Source: Streptococcus ratti FA-1 = DSM 20564
GTDB taxonomy: Bacteria > Bacillota > Bacilli > Lactobacillales > Streptococcaceae
NCBI RefSeq assembly: GCF_000286075.1
Contig: NZ_AJTZ01000005.1
Location: forward strand, 1,302,001 to 1,366,000
Reading direction: 5' to 3'
Length of the DNA stretch: 64,000 nucleotides
In this document: positions 7,891 to 17,716 of the stretch, piece after piece
Layout of the letters: every line of letters begins with the position of its first letter
How positions within the stretch are numbered: the stretch's first letter is position 1
Notes under the pieces: model-generated
The model's input: the letters and a program-made list of their open reading frames with translations, nothing else
Told to the model about the DNA's origin: nothing
Database searches by the model: none
Program-made: the position numbers and the translations under genes

Positions 7891-8754
7891 TTAGTTTAAC
7901 CCCGCTTTCTCAATTAAAGGGTAGAGGAAATCTTGCGCTTCTTTGATAGCAGCCCTTGTTTCTTCTACTGTTTGACAATTTTCGGACCACATTTCAATTA
8001 AGAATGGCCCATTATAATGCGTTTTCTTGAGAACACCAAACATGGCTTCCCAATCCACACAACCTTGACCAAAGGGAACATCACGAAATTGGCCGCGACA
8101 CTTTTCTGTCACCGCATAAGTGTCTTTTAAATGCAGCGCTGCAATCGACTTGTGTCCAATATAAAATTCACTCCAGAGGTCATTCCCCCAAGCGGAAATA
8201 TTTCCCGTATCTGGATAGACAAAGAGATAAGGGGAGTCAATTTCTTTTTCAATAGCCAAGTATTTCTCAATAGAATTGATAAAAGGATCATCCATAATCT
8301 CAACCGATAAAATCACCTGCGCCTCCTCAGCCCAAGTACAGGCCTGGCGTAAATTTTTAATAAAACGGGCACGTGTTTCCGGTGATTTTTCTTCATAATA
8401 AACGTCATAGCCAGCCAGCTGGATGTTGCGGACACCGATATCCTGCGCAAATTCAATGCATTTTTCCATCATGTCCAGCGCCCTGGCCTCTTTCACAGAA
8501 TCATTGGAGCCCAGCGGGTAACGACGATGCCCACTAAAGGTGATGGTCGGAATGCGCACACCTGTCTCAAAAATAGCCTTGACCAGTTCCAAACGTTCTG
8601 CCTTAGACCACTCCAAACGCGCCAAACGCTCATCGCTCTCATCAATAGATAATTCCACAAAATCAAAGCCCATTTCTTTGGCAAAGTTGAGACGTTCTAA
8701 CCATGTAAAATGTTTGGGTGTTGCCTTTTCATAGATACCAATTGGACGAGTCAT
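7891..8754 (-). CDS. ulaE: L-xylulose-5-phosphate 3-epimerase
   Basis: TIM-barrel epimerase (287 residues) that converts L-xylulose 5-phosphate to L-ribulose 5-phosphate. The start MTRPIGIYEKATPKHFTW, the ELSIDESDERLARLEWS segment and the metal-site regions VEIMDDPFI, HLKDTY and FLIEMWSE are typical of SgaU/UlaE. It lies between ulaD (3 nt apart) and ulaF (2 nt apart), which suggests translational coupling. Confidence 0.93.
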   Translation of the reverse strand: MTRPIGIYEKATPKHFTWLERLNFAKEMGFDFVELSIDESDERLARLEWSKAERLELVKAIFETGVRIPTITFSGHRRYPLGSNDSVKEARALDMMEKCIEFAQDIGVRNIQLAGYDVYYEEKSPETRARFIKNLRQACTWAEEAQVILSVEIMDDPFINSIEKYLAIEKEIDSPYLFVYPDTGNISAWGNDLWSEFYIGHKSIAALHLKDTYAVTEKCRGQFRDVPFGQGCVDWEAMFGVLKKTHYNGPFLIEMWSENCQTVEETRAAIKEAQDFLYPLIEKAGLN

Positions 8755-8757
8755 AGC

Positions 8758-9423
8758 CTACCCCCAAATGCGTCTAATTTCGTCTTTAAATGCACGCGCT
8801 GCTGCAGCTGGATCAGCAGCTTCTGTGATACCGCGGCCAGCAATAAAGGTAAAAACGTCCACTCCTTCAAAGAGTTTTAACGTCTCAACACTGAGCCCGC
8901 CTGTTACAGACACACGAAAGCCCATCTCAATCAATTTTCTAACCTTGTTAAGGTCTTTTTCACCCCACGTCTCCCCCGCGAGAAGGGCATCACGTGATTG
9001 ATGGTAGATGGCTTGTGAAATACCGGCATCCAACCACTGCTGTGCTTGTTCGTAAGTCCAGTCACCGTAGAGTTCAATCTGAATTTCACCGCGCTCTCCG
9101 CGGACTTCTTCGATAGCCTTGCGGGCTGCCGCCATGGTTGGAATCGTAGCACAGCAGATGCAGGTCATCCAGTCAGCGCCACGGCTCGCATTGTTCTTAG
9201 CAACCGTCCCCCCAGCATCAGCACATTTCGTGTCTGCCACAATAATTTTATCTGGGAAAAGGCTGCGAAGGACCTCGACCAATTCGCTGCCGACTTGCAG
9301 CAGACAAACAGTACCTGCTTCAATAACGTCAACTTCATTTCCTACCGAAACAGCTGCTCTAACAGCCCCCTGCAGATCGGAATGGTCAAGGGCTACTTGT
9401 AGATTTGGTAATTGTTTTGTCAT
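8758..9423 (-). CDS. ulaD: 3-keto-L-gulonate-6-phosphate decarboxylase
   Basis: Decarboxylates 3-keto-L-gulonate 6-phosphate to L-xylulose 5-phosphate. Member of the orotidine monophosphate decarboxylase suprafamily with the DxKxxD motif in ADTKCADAGG (about 62-71) and phosphate-binding segments VTGGLS and IAGRGI. I chose the ATG at 9423 (MTKQLPNLQVALDHSDLQ, 221 aa) because it has the RBS GAAAGGAAG and gives the family length; the open frame extends 37 codons upstream without a start signal. About 160 nt separate it from ulaC. Confidence 0.92.
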   Translation of the reverse strand: MTKQLPNLQVALDHSDLQGAVRAAVSVGNEVDVIEAGTVCLLQVGSELVEVLRSLFPDKIIVADTKCADAGGTVAKNNASRGADWMTCICCATIPTMAAARKAIEEVRGERGEIQIELYGDWTYEQAQQWLDAGISQAIYHQSRDALLAGETWGEKDLNKVRKLIEMGFRVSVTGGLSVETLKLFEGVDVFTFIAGRGITEAADPAAAARAFKDEIRRIWG

Positions 9424-9582
9424 GTCTATCTTCCTTTCATTAAAGATACAAAGATGATTAAAAAGTACAGCTAAACCCACTTCACAGAATGCATGAAGCC
9501 TACTGCCAGACCGTTTATCAGGCTTGCTGTTCAATTGCTGCTTGCTGTAAATAGCTGAAAATAGGGCTAGAAAAAGGCCAGC

Positions 9583-10068
9583 TTAAGAATCTAAATCCAT
9601 ACCTTCAAGATAGGGACTGCTTTTTGACTCATCAACCATAGCTAGTACTTCCTCAGGTGTTTTGCAGTCCAATAAACGCTGGATCGAATTTTCCAATTCA
9701 AAGAGAGCGATAATCTGTGGAATAGCTACAGATGTATGAATAGCGGGACTGGTAGCAGCCAGACACAGCAGCACCGATACTTCTTTCCCATCTGAAAATG
9801 TAACTGGCTCTGTCAAAGTAATGAGCGAAAAAGCATCGCGATTGACTCCTTCACCAGCCATTGCATGAGGCATAGCCATCCCTGGCATGAGAACATAGTA
9901 AGGGCCATGCTCTTTCGTAGAAGCAATAATATTGTCATAATATTTTTCTGTAACTGCACCGCTATCAATCAAGGGCTGAACAGATAATTTCACGGCTTCT
10001 TCCCAAGTTTTTGCTGACAGCCCCAGTCGAATGGAATTATTTTCCTTAAATGATTTTGTTAAGTTCAT
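9583..10068 (-). CDS. ulaC: Ascorbate PTS EIIA component
   Basis: Fructose/mannitol-type EIIA domain of about 161 residues that passes phosphate from HPr to UlaB. The active His lies in MPGMAMPHAMAGEG (about 61-74). Start ATG at 10068 with GAGAGG upstream. It is separated from ulaB by 248 nt that hold a palindromic repeat element, an unusual gap inside this operon. Confidence 0.9.
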   Translation of the reverse strand: MNLTKSFKENNSIRLGLSAKTWEEAVKLSVQPLIDSGAVTEKYYDNIIASTKEHGPYYVLMPGMAMPHAMAGEGVNRDAFSLITLTEPVTFSDGKEVSVLLCLAATSPAIHTSVAIPQIIALFELENSIQRLLDCKTPEEVLAMVDESKSSPYLEGMDLDS

Positions 10069-10110
10069 CAAAAAACCTCTCTTAGCAAAATTCTTTATCG
10101 TTTTTAAAGT

Positions 10111-10304
10111 GGAAGAGAGTGGGACAAAAAGTGCCTCTTTGTATTGTTCTAGATTTACTAGATTAACGCAATGGTTGATTGGCGGTCCTTATCCCTTGCT
10201 ACGCAAGTGATAGCGGCCAACCTAATCAACTATGCGGAGGTGGGACGATAAAATCAAAATCGTGATAAAATCACGATTTACCGATTTTTGTCCCACCCTC
10301 TTCC
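10111..10304. repeat. 194-bp palindromic (MITE-like) element inside the ula operon
   Basis: Terminal 20-bp inverted repeats (GGAAGAGAGTGGGACAAAAA at the left; its complement with one mismatch at the right) bound a structured core: GTTGATT.../...AATCAAC, and a perfect AAATCGTGAT/ATCACGATTT hairpin next to the right end. No reading frame of note. Similar GTGGGACA-bounded intergenic units are, to my recollection, common in streptococcal genomes. It sits between ulaB and ulaC and could act as an RNA hairpin lowering distal gene expression. Confidence 0.75.
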
Positions 10305-10316
10305 TACATTAGATAA

Positions 10317-10595
10317 TTACAAAATTTCCTGTAATTTTGTTTTAATTTCGTTATCGTCCATTAAATTGTCAAGGCCTACCAGATGGCCGTTTGTCCGTCC
10401 GTCCAATTCATGAATCAAGTGGTTTGAAGCCACAATAATGTCATAATTTGCAGCTAAGCCTTTAGCTTCGCCGACTGAGCAGGAAGCTGACTCAATATCA
10501 GTCACGCCTAGCTGACGAAGAGCATTTTCAACTTTCATTTTAATAACCATAGATGATCCCATGCCATTGCCGCATGCTGTAAGAACTTTAACCAT
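10317..10595 (-). CDS. ulaB: Ascorbate PTS EIIB component
   Basis: Small (92 aa) lactose/galactitol-type EIIB. The phospho-accepting Cys8 sits in the P-loop-like TACGNGMGSS. It takes phosphate from UlaC and gives it to ascorbate during uptake by UlaA. The RBS CAGGAGGAA lies 7 nt from the ATG. It is 70 nt after ulaA. Confidence 0.93.
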   Translation of the reverse strand: MVKVLTACGNGMGSSMVIKMKVENALRQLGVTDIESASCSVGEAKGLAANYDIIVASNHLIHELDGRTNGHLVGLDNLMDDNEIKTKLQEIL

Positions 10596-10665
10596 GATAA
10601 TTCCTCCTGTAAAATATTGCTGATTATAATAATGTTATTATTCCATGTAAACTGTGATTAAGGCA

Positions 10666-12123
10666 CTATTGTCCTTGAACATCTCCGCGGTAGTAAGCGT
10701 CTTTGTCTTTTGCTCTAGCAAACTGAATTTGCGGAATAGCGAGCAGGAAGGCAGCCACAAGGGCGTAACCGATAGGACCTGCATATTTGAAGAGATAAGC
10801 AAATGGTACCCATGGGATTTCAAAGTCAATATTACCGTGGTAACCGCCAAAGTTAGCAAGACCTAGAAGGGCAACTGCTACAGCACCTAAGACAACCTGA
10901 AGGACACCTGATATGAAGGAAAGAACCACAGCCGCCTTCCAGCCGCCGCGCTTATCTGCGTAAACCGCAATTGCCGCATTATCAAAGAAGACCGGAACGA
11001 ATCCTGTAATAATCAAGACTGGATTTTTAAAGACAATGAGAAGGACAATGGTAATCAGCTGTCCGATAAGACCAGTTGCAAAACCAAAGAGCACTGCACT
11101 TGGAGAGCCAAAGCCGTATGATGCTGCCACGTCAACCGCTGGAAATGAGCCAGGCAGAAGTTTGTTGGAAATCCCTTGGAAGGCGTTGGTCAGCTCACCA
11201 ACGAACATACGGACGCCCTGCATCAAAATGAAGAGGTAAACAGAGAAGGTGAAGGCTGTTTGAATGACGTACATGAAGTAAGACTGTTTCGTCGGATCAA
11301 AGAGGGTTCCTGTAGTGATGACCTTAGGATTGGCCATGATGTCTGGGCCCAAAACCGCAAGAATAGCACCAAAGAAGACTAACATCAGGGTTGCCGAAGC
11401 AACGACTGTATCGTGGAAAATGTTAAGAAAAGCAGGGAGCTTTAAATTATCCAGATTTTCTTCTTTTTTGCCGAGTTTTGGTGCAAATTTATCAGCAAAC
11501 CAGATGGCAAATTGCTGCTGATGACCGATTGCAAAACCACCGCCGCCTGTCAGACGCTGAGTTGGTTCAACCGTAAGGTTGGAGCTGACAGCCCAGTAAA
11601 GACCGCAGATAATTCCTACGGCTAAAGTTCCCCAAAATTGATCGCGGAAGGCCGGAATCAAGAGAATGACCATCAAGGTAACTGTTGCAGCCTGCTGAAC
11701 CATGATGTGTCCTGTGATGAACAGAGTGCGAATCTTGGTTACTTTGCGAAGGGCAACAAGAAGAATATTAAAGAAAAAGCCAATCAGCAGGGCTGATGTT
11801 GCCGTACCGATAAATTGAGGAAATTCCTGAGCAATTTTTTCATTTGCTGCCGTCAGTCCAAAGTAGGGATCAATAACCGCCGCACCGATATTAAACTTGT
11901 AGTTAAGAGCTGCCAAGATGGGACGAAAGGTAGTCACTAAACCCGCAGCGGCTACATCCAAAATCATATAGCCAACTGTCGCTTTGACAAATCCTGCAAA
12001 AACATCATGTAAAGGCTTCTTCAGCAGCAGGTAGCCGAGCAGTACCAGCAAACCAACGAAGAAGGCCGGTTTTTGCAAAATATTTTGCGAGAACCAGTTA
12101 AGGACATCTAAAAGAATGTTCAT
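10666..12123 (-). CDS. ulaA: Ascorbate PTS EIIC permease
   Basis: Integral membrane transporter (485 aa, about 11 hydrophobic segments) of the UlaA/SgaT family, which imports L-ascorbate as the 6-phosphate. Typical features include the start MNILLDVLNWFSQNIL, the conserved GFxxxNILLVALRK segment, GGGGFAIGHQQ and the FxDNAAIAVYADKRGGW loop. First gene of the ula operon; a good GAGG RBS precedes it and a cre site lies 55 nt upstream. Confidence 0.93.
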   Translation of the reverse strand: MNILLDVLNWFSQNILQKPAFFVGLLVLLGYLLLKKPLHDVFAGFVKATVGYMILDVAAAGLVTTFRPILAALNYKFNIGAAVIDPYFGLTAANEKIAQEFPQFIGTATSALLIGFFFNILLVALRKVTKIRTLFITGHIMVQQAATVTLMVILLIPAFRDQFWGTLAVGIICGLYWAVSSNLTVEPTQRLTGGGGFAIGHQQQFAIWFADKFAPKLGKKEENLDNLKLPAFLNIFHDTVVASATLMLVFFGAILAVLGPDIMANPKVITTGTLFDPTKQSYFMYVIQTAFTFSVYLFILMQGVRMFVGELTNAFQGISNKLLPGSFPAVDVAASYGFGSPSAVLFGFATGLIGQLITIVLLIVFKNPVLIITGFVPVFFDNAAIAVYADKRGGWKAAVVLSFISGVLQVVLGAVAVALLGLANFGGYHGNIDFEIPWVPFAYLFKYAGPIGYALVAAFLLAIPQIQFARAKDKDAYYRGDVQGQ

Positions 12124-12177
12124 TGTTTTTCCTCTTTTCTAAAAGTTTATTACGTTTTATAGCTTTATTATAATTGC

Positions 12178-12192
12178 TGAAAACGCTAACAA
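12178..12192 (-). promoter_or_regulatory. cre site upstream of ulaA
   Basis: Minus-strand TTGTTAGCGTTTTCA matches the CcpA consensus WTGNNANCGNWNNCA at every fixed position. Its position before ulaA suggests catabolite repression of ascorbate use. Confidence 0.7.
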
Positions 12193-12327
12193 CAAGACCA
12201 ATAATCACACATGCAAGTGTTCAAAATTGGGCTGAAAGCTTTTATAAAATGAACAAAGACATTCCCCAGGCCTTGACCTGAAAAGCTATATGCTGCCTTA
12301 CTATACGAATGTTTAACTAATAAAAAA

Positions 12328-12454
12328 CCGGGACAGCAGTGTCCCGGCCTTAAACTTTTATAGTGTGAGGCCGCGATCCATTGTTTCGCACCGTAGAATC
12401 AATGAACTAAAATCACAGCAAAAAACTCCGCATTCCTTTAAGAATACGGAGTTG
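12328..12454 (-). terminator. Tandem terminators after the phosphoketolase gene
   Basis: Two strong hairpins read on the minus strand. ACTCCGTATTC paired with GAATGCGGAGT, followed by TTTTTT (12425-12454), lies directly after the stop. CCGGGACAC paired with its complement, followed by TTTTTTA (12328-12347), comes next. They separate the phosphoketolase/PTS unit from the ula operon. Confidence 0.8.
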
Positions 12455-12478
12455 TGCAGGCAATCGCAGCAACTGCAG

Positions 12479-14842
12479 TCAGTTTAAGTTTTCCCACCGC
12501 CACTGATTAACTTCCGGAAGATCATCGCCATGCTCTCGGATATACTGCCTGTGATAAGAAATTTTCTCATCCATAACTTGGGCGAAATCAGCTGCCTCAT
12601 CTCCTAAGCAAGCCCGTGCAGCATCCTGAGCTAAGTGGAAACGGTCCAGTTCGGACAGAACCCGCATATCAAACGGCGTGGTGATATCTCCGTTTTCGCG
12701 GTAGCCGTGAACGTGAAGATTATGATTGTGCCGAGGGAAAAAGATATCCCTAATCATGCCTTCATAGGCATGGAAAGCGAAAATAACAGGTTTATCTTTT
12801 GTAAAGACAGCATTGAATTCCTCATCGCTCAGACCTCTGGAATCCACGCTAGGTTGGCGAAGTTTCAAGATATCAACAACATTGACAAAGCGAATTTTCA
12901 GCTCTGGAAATTCTTTGTACAGAATGCTGATAGCTGCCAAAGCCTCTAGATTTGGTTCTGTTCCTGCTGCTGCAAAGACCACATCGGGTTCCTGACCCTT
13001 ATCGGTGGAAGCCCAGTCAATCACCTTATAGCCTTTTTCCACCAATTCCTCAGCCTCTTGAACAGAATAAAACTGCGGACGAGGATGCTTAGAAGTCACA
13101 ATCAAATTAATTTTATCTTCTGATTTCAAGACCTTGTCCATGACTGCCAGCAAGGAATTGGTATCTGCCGGCAGATATTCACGGATAAATTCCGGTGTCT
13201 TTTCAGACAAGTGCGTTAAGATACCCGGATCTTGATGGGTATAGCCATTGTGATCCTGCTGAAAAACAGTTGAGGTTGAAATTAAATTTAAGGGTGGGTA
13301 GTTTTTGCGCCAAGCAGTGTGAGTTTTGGATTTACGCAGCCATTTAAAATGCTGGGTAATCATTGTATCAACCACACGCAGGAAGGATTCATAGGAAGCA
13401 AAGAAACCATGGCGTCCTGTTAAAACATAGCCTTCCAAAAAGCCTTCTGCCTGATGTTCTGACAGCTGTGAATCAATCACGCGCCCAGCAGGGCTAAGCC
13501 ACTCATCATAACTTTCATCTCGGCGGGCCAGCCACTGACGGTTGGTCCTTTTAAACACTTCATTGAGACGATTGGATTTGGATTCGTCAGGACCAAAGAT
13601 ACGGAAATTGTTAGGATTTGCTTCCACTAAATCAGCCGCGTACTTCCCAAATTCTATCATGTCCTGAGCAAACACAGCACCCGGTTTTGTGGTATCTATA
13701 GCAAATTTCTTCCAGTCAGCAGTGTTCATTGGTTTAAGGATACCTGCATTGGTGATTGGGTTGGTTGACATCCGCCGGTCACCTTTTGGTGAAATAGCTG
13801 CAATTTCGGGTACTAAGCGACCTGTTTCATCAAACAGCTCTTCAGGCCGGTAAGATTTCAGCCATTTCAAGAGAGCATCGACATGTTCCATATGATGGGC
13901 ATCGACCGGAATAGGGACTTGGTGGGCACGAAAACCGCCTTCGATAGGTGTACCTTCCCACTCTTTCGGACCTGTCCAGCCTTTAGGAATACGGGCAACC
14001 AGTACCGGCCATGCTGGCATCGCTGCTTTCTCTGCCGGATTTTTGCGGGCTTTAGCCTGAATAGCCTTAATTTTTTCAACAGCTTCATCCAGTTTTTCAG
14101 CCATAACGCGATGCGATTCAAGAGTTATCTCCTTCACTTCAACAAAAATTGGATCCCAGCCCAGGCCTTGGAAGAATTGCTGCAGTTCCTCATCTGTACG
14201 GCGAGAAAGAATGGTCGGATTGTGAATTTTCCCGCCATTGAGATACAAGATTGGTAGAACAGCACCGTCATTAACAGGATTGATAAAGGTATTTGATAGC
14301 CAGCCGGCCATTAATGGACCTGTCTCAGCCTCGCCGTCACCAATCACCGTTGCAGCAATAACATCAGGATTATCTAGCACTGCACCCGTCGCATGTGACA
14401 TAGCATAGCCCAACTCGCCGCCTTCATGGATAGAACCCGGCGTTTCAGGAGCTGCGTGTGAAGCAATGCCTCCTGGGAAAGAGAAGATTTTGCAAAGTTT
14501 GGTAAAACCTTCTTCTGTTTGGGTAATCTCAGGGTTTAATTCAGTATAACTGCCGTCCAAATAGGAATTAGACACCATGACCTGCCCACCGTGTCCCGGC
14601 CCTTCAATATAGAACATGTCTAAATCATACTTGTTAATGGCGCGGTTTAAATGCGCATAGATAAAATTTTGTCCCGGAACAGTACCCCAGTGCCCAATAG
14701 GATGGACTTTAAGATCATTTGGGACCAATTCTCTTTTTAACAGAGAATTATCCTTCAAGTACATCTGAGCTGCTGAGAGATAATTGGCTGCACGCCACCA
14801 AGCATCTACTTTTTTTAAATAGTCATCTGATTCAAAATTCAT
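12479..14842 (-). CDS. xfp: Xylulose-5-phosphate / fructose-6-phosphate phosphoketolase
   Basis: Thiamine-diphosphate enzyme that splits xylulose 5-phosphate (and possibly fructose 6-phosphate) with phosphate into acetyl phosphate plus glyceraldehyde 3-phosphate (or erythrose 4-phosphate). Start ATG at 14842 ([29 protein letters not shown]), giving 787 residues, the normal length. Visible motifs: LNRAINK, GPGHGG near 70, and the ThDP/Mg motif [17 protein letters not shown]. It lies between a pentitol-like PTS and the ascorbate operon, both predicted to make xylulose 5-phosphate, so it is probably the shared exit of both routes. Terminators follow it. Confidence 0.95.
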   Translation of the reverse strand: MNFESDDYLKKVDAWWRAANYLSAAQMYLKDNSLLKRELVPNDLKVHPIGHWGTVPGQNFIYAHLNRAINKYDLDMFYIEGPGHGGQVMVSNSYLDGSYTELNPEITQTEEGFTKLCKIFSFPGGIASHAAPETPGSIHEGGELGYAMSHATGAVLDNPDVIAATVIGDGEAETGPLMAGWLSNTFINPVNDGAVLPILYLNGGKIHNPTILSRRTDEELQQFFQGLGWDPIFVEVKEITLESHRVMAEKLDEAVEKIKAIQAKARKNPAEKAAMPAWPVLVARIPKGWTGPKEWEGTPIEGGFRAHQVPIPVDAHHMEHVDALLKWLKSYRPEELFDETGRLVPEIAAISPKGDRRMSTNPITNAGILKPMNTADWKKFAIDTTKPGAVFAQDMIEFGKYAADLVEANPNNFRIFGPDESKSNRLNEVFKRTNRQWLARRDESYDEWLSPAGRVIDSQLSEHQAEGFLEGYVLTGRHGFFASYESFLRVVDTMITQHFKWLRKSKTHTAWRKNYPPLNLISTSTVFQQDHNGYTHQDPGILTHLSEKTPEFIREYLPADTNSLLAVMDKVLKSEDKINLIVTSKHPRPQFYSVQEAEELVEKGYKVIDWASTDKGQEPDVVFAAAGTEPNLEALAAISILYKEFPELKIRFVNVVDILKLRQPSVDSRGLSDEEFNAVFTKDKPVIFAFHAYEGMIRDIFFPRHNHNLHVHGYRENGDITTPFDMRVLSELDRFHLAQDAARACLGDEAADFAQVMDEKISYHRQYIREHGDDLPEVNQWRWENLN

Positions 14843-14875
14843 AATCCTTATTTCTCCTTGTGATTTTTTGGACAT

Positions 14876-14998
14876 ATATGTCTTTAGAAAAAGAGTCTGG
14901 AGTCAGTCGATTAAGAGGGGACACCCCGCCCTGACAACCTAAGGATAAGTTAAACTGCAATCAGCCAGCTTTAACTTTATTTCCAGACCCTTTTGACC
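14876..14998. repeat. Imperfect long hairpin between xfp and the dehydrogenase gene
   Basis: AAAAGAGTCTGGA near the left end pairs with TCCAGACCCTTTT near the right end (about 14889-14996), with GC-rich internal segments (GGGGACACCCC). It may act as an intercistronic attenuator or be an old palindromic insertion. Confidence 0.45.
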
Positions 14999-16066
14999 TT
15001 AGTCTAATTCTCCGGGATTAGAAGCAATGAGAACTTTCAGCTCCTTACCAGCCATCATGGCTTCAAAAGCATCCCGCCAGTGCTCTAAATCAAAGACCGC
15101 AGTTACCATTTTTTCTTCATTAATAGCACCCTTGCTTTCCAAATGAATCGCTATCGGCCAGTCGTATGGATTTTGTGACCGTGAGCCTTGATATGTGATT
15201 TCATGCTGAATGATTGTTCGTTCATCAAGTTCATTTAAATCTTTGGCAAACAGTCCTACTTGCTGCAGCACGCCGCCTTTGCGGATCAGAGGAAGCGCCG
15301 CATTGACAGCAGGAATGGCTCCTGAACAGTCATAAACCTTGTCTACTCCCACACCATTGGTAACATCTGTTATAATGTGAGCCAAGTCTTCTTCTTGTGT
15401 ATTAACAACAATATCGGCACCTAACTCTTTGGCGATTTTCAGCCGGTCGGCATCCTTAGTAACACCCGACACGATGGTAAAAGCACCGATTTCTTTGGCA
15501 ATCTGTAAGGACAAAAGCCCCATAGGCCCAGGTCCGATGATGAGAATAGTATCGTGGAACTCAAGCGGCGTCAGCTGATACATGGCATGTACGCAGGATG
15601 CCAGCGGTTCTGACATGGCTGCTAATTTATAGCTGACATTATCCGGAAGGATATGCACACTTTCTTCGCGTGTCAAAACATAATTGGCCATGCTGCCAAA
15701 AGCTTTCGTTCCGATTCCAGAGCGTTTTTCACACAAATTGTATTTTTTCTCTTTGCAATAAGTACATTCGCCACAGGTATCAAAAGTTGTCTCGCTGGTA
15801 ACACGGTCACCCACTTTTACCTTTGTCACATCCTCACCGATAGCCACGACCTGTCCAGAAAATTCATGCCCCAGCACCAAAGGAGTGACAGCGTTTTTAT
15901 ATTCACCTTTATAAGTATGAATATCTGTCCCGCAAATACCCGTGTAGGCTACCTTCATCAAGACACGGTCCCCCTTAACTTCTGGAACATCAATTTCTTC
16001 CAGAGACATGTTATCAAAACCAGGAGCTGATTTAACAACAGCTTTCATTTTATTAGGAATACTCAT
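14999..16066 (-). CDS. Zinc-dependent sugar-alcohol-phosphate dehydrogenase (MDR family)
   Basis: Medium-chain dehydrogenase of 355 residues. The catalytic zinc site includes Cys in GICGTDIHTYKG and His in GHEFSG; the structural zinc has four Cys in CGECTYCKEKKYNLC; the NAD(P)-binding glycine motif is IGPGPMGLL. It resembles galactitol-1-phosphate, sorbitol and D-arabitol-phosphate dehydrogenases. It lies 32 nt after a galactitol-type EIIC and just before phosphoketolase. That suggests oxidation of a pentitol phosphate to xylulose 5-phosphate, but galactitol or sorbitol phosphate cannot be excluded. RBS GGAGG. Confidence 0.85.
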   Translation of the reverse strand: MSIPNKMKAVVKSAPGFDNMSLEEIDVPEVKGDRVLMKVAYTGICGTDIHTYKGEYKNAVTPLVLGHEFSGQVVAIGEDVTKVKVGDRVTSETTFDTCGECTYCKEKKYNLCEKRSGIGTKAFGSMANYVLTREESVHILPDNVSYKLAAMSEPLASCVHAMYQLTPLEFHDTILIIGPGPMGLLSLQIAKEIGAFTIVSGVTKDADRLKIAKELGADIVVNTQEEDLAHIITDVTNGVGVDKVYDCSGAIPAVNAALPLIRKGGVLQQVGLFAKDLNELDERTIIQHEITYQGSRSQNPYDWPIAIHLESKGAINEEKMVTAVFDLEHWRDAFEAMMAGKELKVLIASNPGELD

Positions 16067-16098
16067 TAAATTTCCTCCATACTAATAATGATTTTTTG

Positions 16099-17367
16099 TT
16101 AGAATACTGATTTAACTAATTCTGAGAGTTTTAAGAAAATCCAGTTAAGAAGATTTCCGCCAGTATCAAAGTTGGAAATTTGCGAAGCACCTTTAGGGAA
16201 TTTAACAACCCCTTCTGCCATTTTCGTCATTACAGGCGCATAGTCAGTTGCCATCCACAAAGCAAAAGTAATAACAACAGTCAAAGCAATAACTGAATGC
16301 AGGATATTTCCTTTTCGCGTTGGGACAACCAAGGCAGCAAAGAAAGGAATTGTTGCTAAGTCGGCAAAAGGCAGCACGCGGTTACCCGGCAGCAAAACAG
16401 CAATAAGCAGTGTAATGGGAACCATCAAAAGACCTGTTGACAGTGCTGCTGGCGAACCTGTTGCAAGAGCTGCATCCATTCCCAGAAAGATTTCACGGTC
16501 AGCATACCGTTTTTGCAGCATGGTCTGAGCAGCTTCCTGAATCGGAATCAGTCCTTCCATGAGAATCTTAACCATGCGCGGAAGAATAAACATAACCGCA
16601 CCCATAGCCATGGCTGTTTGAAGGATTTTCGTAACATTATAACCGCCCAGAATTGCGAGCGCTCCGCCAATAATAATCCCCATAATCATTGGTTCACCAA
16701 AGATGCCAAAGCGTTTTTGAATGGTTTCGGGTTTAACATCAAGTTTGCCGATACCAGGAATCTTGCTGACAGCCCAGGCAATGGGAATACCAAGAATGGC
16801 ATAGCCTTGAGCAGAACCTGTTGATATCGAAACCCCTTCAAGTCCATAATATTCTTGAACATAAGGAGCTGTTTTATCGGCAATGATTTGAACAATAATG
16901 GTATAGCCAATCCCACAGACAATACCCCAAAAAAAGCTTTTAGTTACGATATAGCCAGTTGCTGCTGCCGCACTCATATGCCAGTAATTCCAAATATCAA
17001 TATTGAGTGTTTTTGTCCAATTGAAGGCCAGCATGATTAGGTTGACAATTAAAATAACCGGTATCATTACCGCTGCAATCGGCTGAGCCCAAGTTGCTGC
17101 TGAGACTGCCGGCCAGCCGGCATCCACAACAGTAAGCTCCAAGCCAAATCTCCCAACCATGGCCTGCGCTGCAGGACCGACATTATCGGATAAAAGTCCT
17201 AATACCAGACTGATCCCTAACATACCGATACCTACAGTCAGACCTGACGTAATGGCCTTGCGCACCGGAACTCGAAAGATAACTGCCAAAGTAAAAATGA
17301 TTATCGGGAGCACTACGCTTGATCCCATATTCAAAATGCCTTGAACAACAGTTGTTAATGTATCCAT
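16099..17367 (-). CDS. Galactitol-family PTS EIIC permease
   Basis: Membrane permease (about 422 aa from the ATG at 17367; RBS AAAGGAG) with roughly ten hydrophobic segments and the GatC-type start MDTLTTVVQGILNMG. It imports and phosphorylates a polyol with the EIIA and EIIB encoded just upstream. Substrate is not readable from sequence: the family covers galactitol, D-arabitol, ribitol and xylitol. The adjoining dehydrogenase and phosphoketolase favour a pentitol. Confidence 0.88.
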   Translation of the reverse strand: MDTLTTVVQGILNMGSSVVLPIIIFTLAVIFRVPVRKAITSGLTVGIGMLGISLVLGLLSDNVGPAAQAMVGRFGLELTVVDAGWPAVSAATWAQPIAAVMIPVILIVNLIMLAFNWTKTLNIDIWNYWHMSAAAATGYIVTKSFFWGIVCGIGYTIIVQIIADKTAPYVQEYYGLEGVSISTGSAQGYAILGIPIAWAVSKIPGIGKLDVKPETIQKRFGIFGEPMIMGIIIGGALAILGGYNVTKILQTAMAMGAVMFILPRMVKILMEGLIPIQEAAQTMLQKRYADREIFLGMDAALATGSPAALSTGLLMVPITLLIAVLLPGNRVLPFADLATIPFFAALVVPTRKGNILHSVIALTVVITFALWMATDYAPVMTKMAEGVVKFPKGASQISNFDTGGNLLNWIFLKLSELVKSVF

Positions 17368-17404
17368 AACCGTCTCCTTTTTAATGATAGCTGGCTGCTG
17401 CAAA

Positions 17405-17704
17405 TTATTTGTCAGCCTGTATTTTAGCCACTTCGTCTAAAATCTGAGCCTCAACCTTATCCTGTCCGATTCCTGTCAAGAAAGCCATTGCTTTGATAGC
17501 AGGTATCTTATATTCTGTCGGCAGCATGGTTGTCGTAATCAATAAATCGTTTGAATCCTGCTTAGAGGCGGCTTCTGCGATTTTAATCTGCGTGATTTGG
17601 GCATCAATATGATTGCGTGCAAACAAATCTTCAATCTTTTTCATAACAACGGTAGAAGTTGCTATGCCCGCTCCGCAGGCTACCAATACTTTAACTTTTG
17701 ACAT
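17405..17704 (-). CDS. Galactitol-family PTS EIIB component
   Basis: A 99-residue EIIB with active Cys10 in VACGAGIATST. RBS AAAGGAG before the ATG; 12 nt after the EIIA stop and 37 nt before the EIIC start. It phosphorylates the incoming polyol. Confidence 0.9.
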   Translation of the reverse strand: MSKVKVLVACGAGIATSTVVMKKIEDLFARNHIDAQITQIKIAEAASKQDSNDLLITTTMLPTEYKIPAIKAMAFLTGIGQDKVEAQILDEVAKIQADK

Positions 17705-17716
17705 AATGCGTCTCCT

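Noticed and set aside
9424..9534. N-terminal extension of ulaD
   Set aside because: The extension covers the RBS region; MTKQLPNLQVALD matches the family start and has its own GAAAGGAAG.
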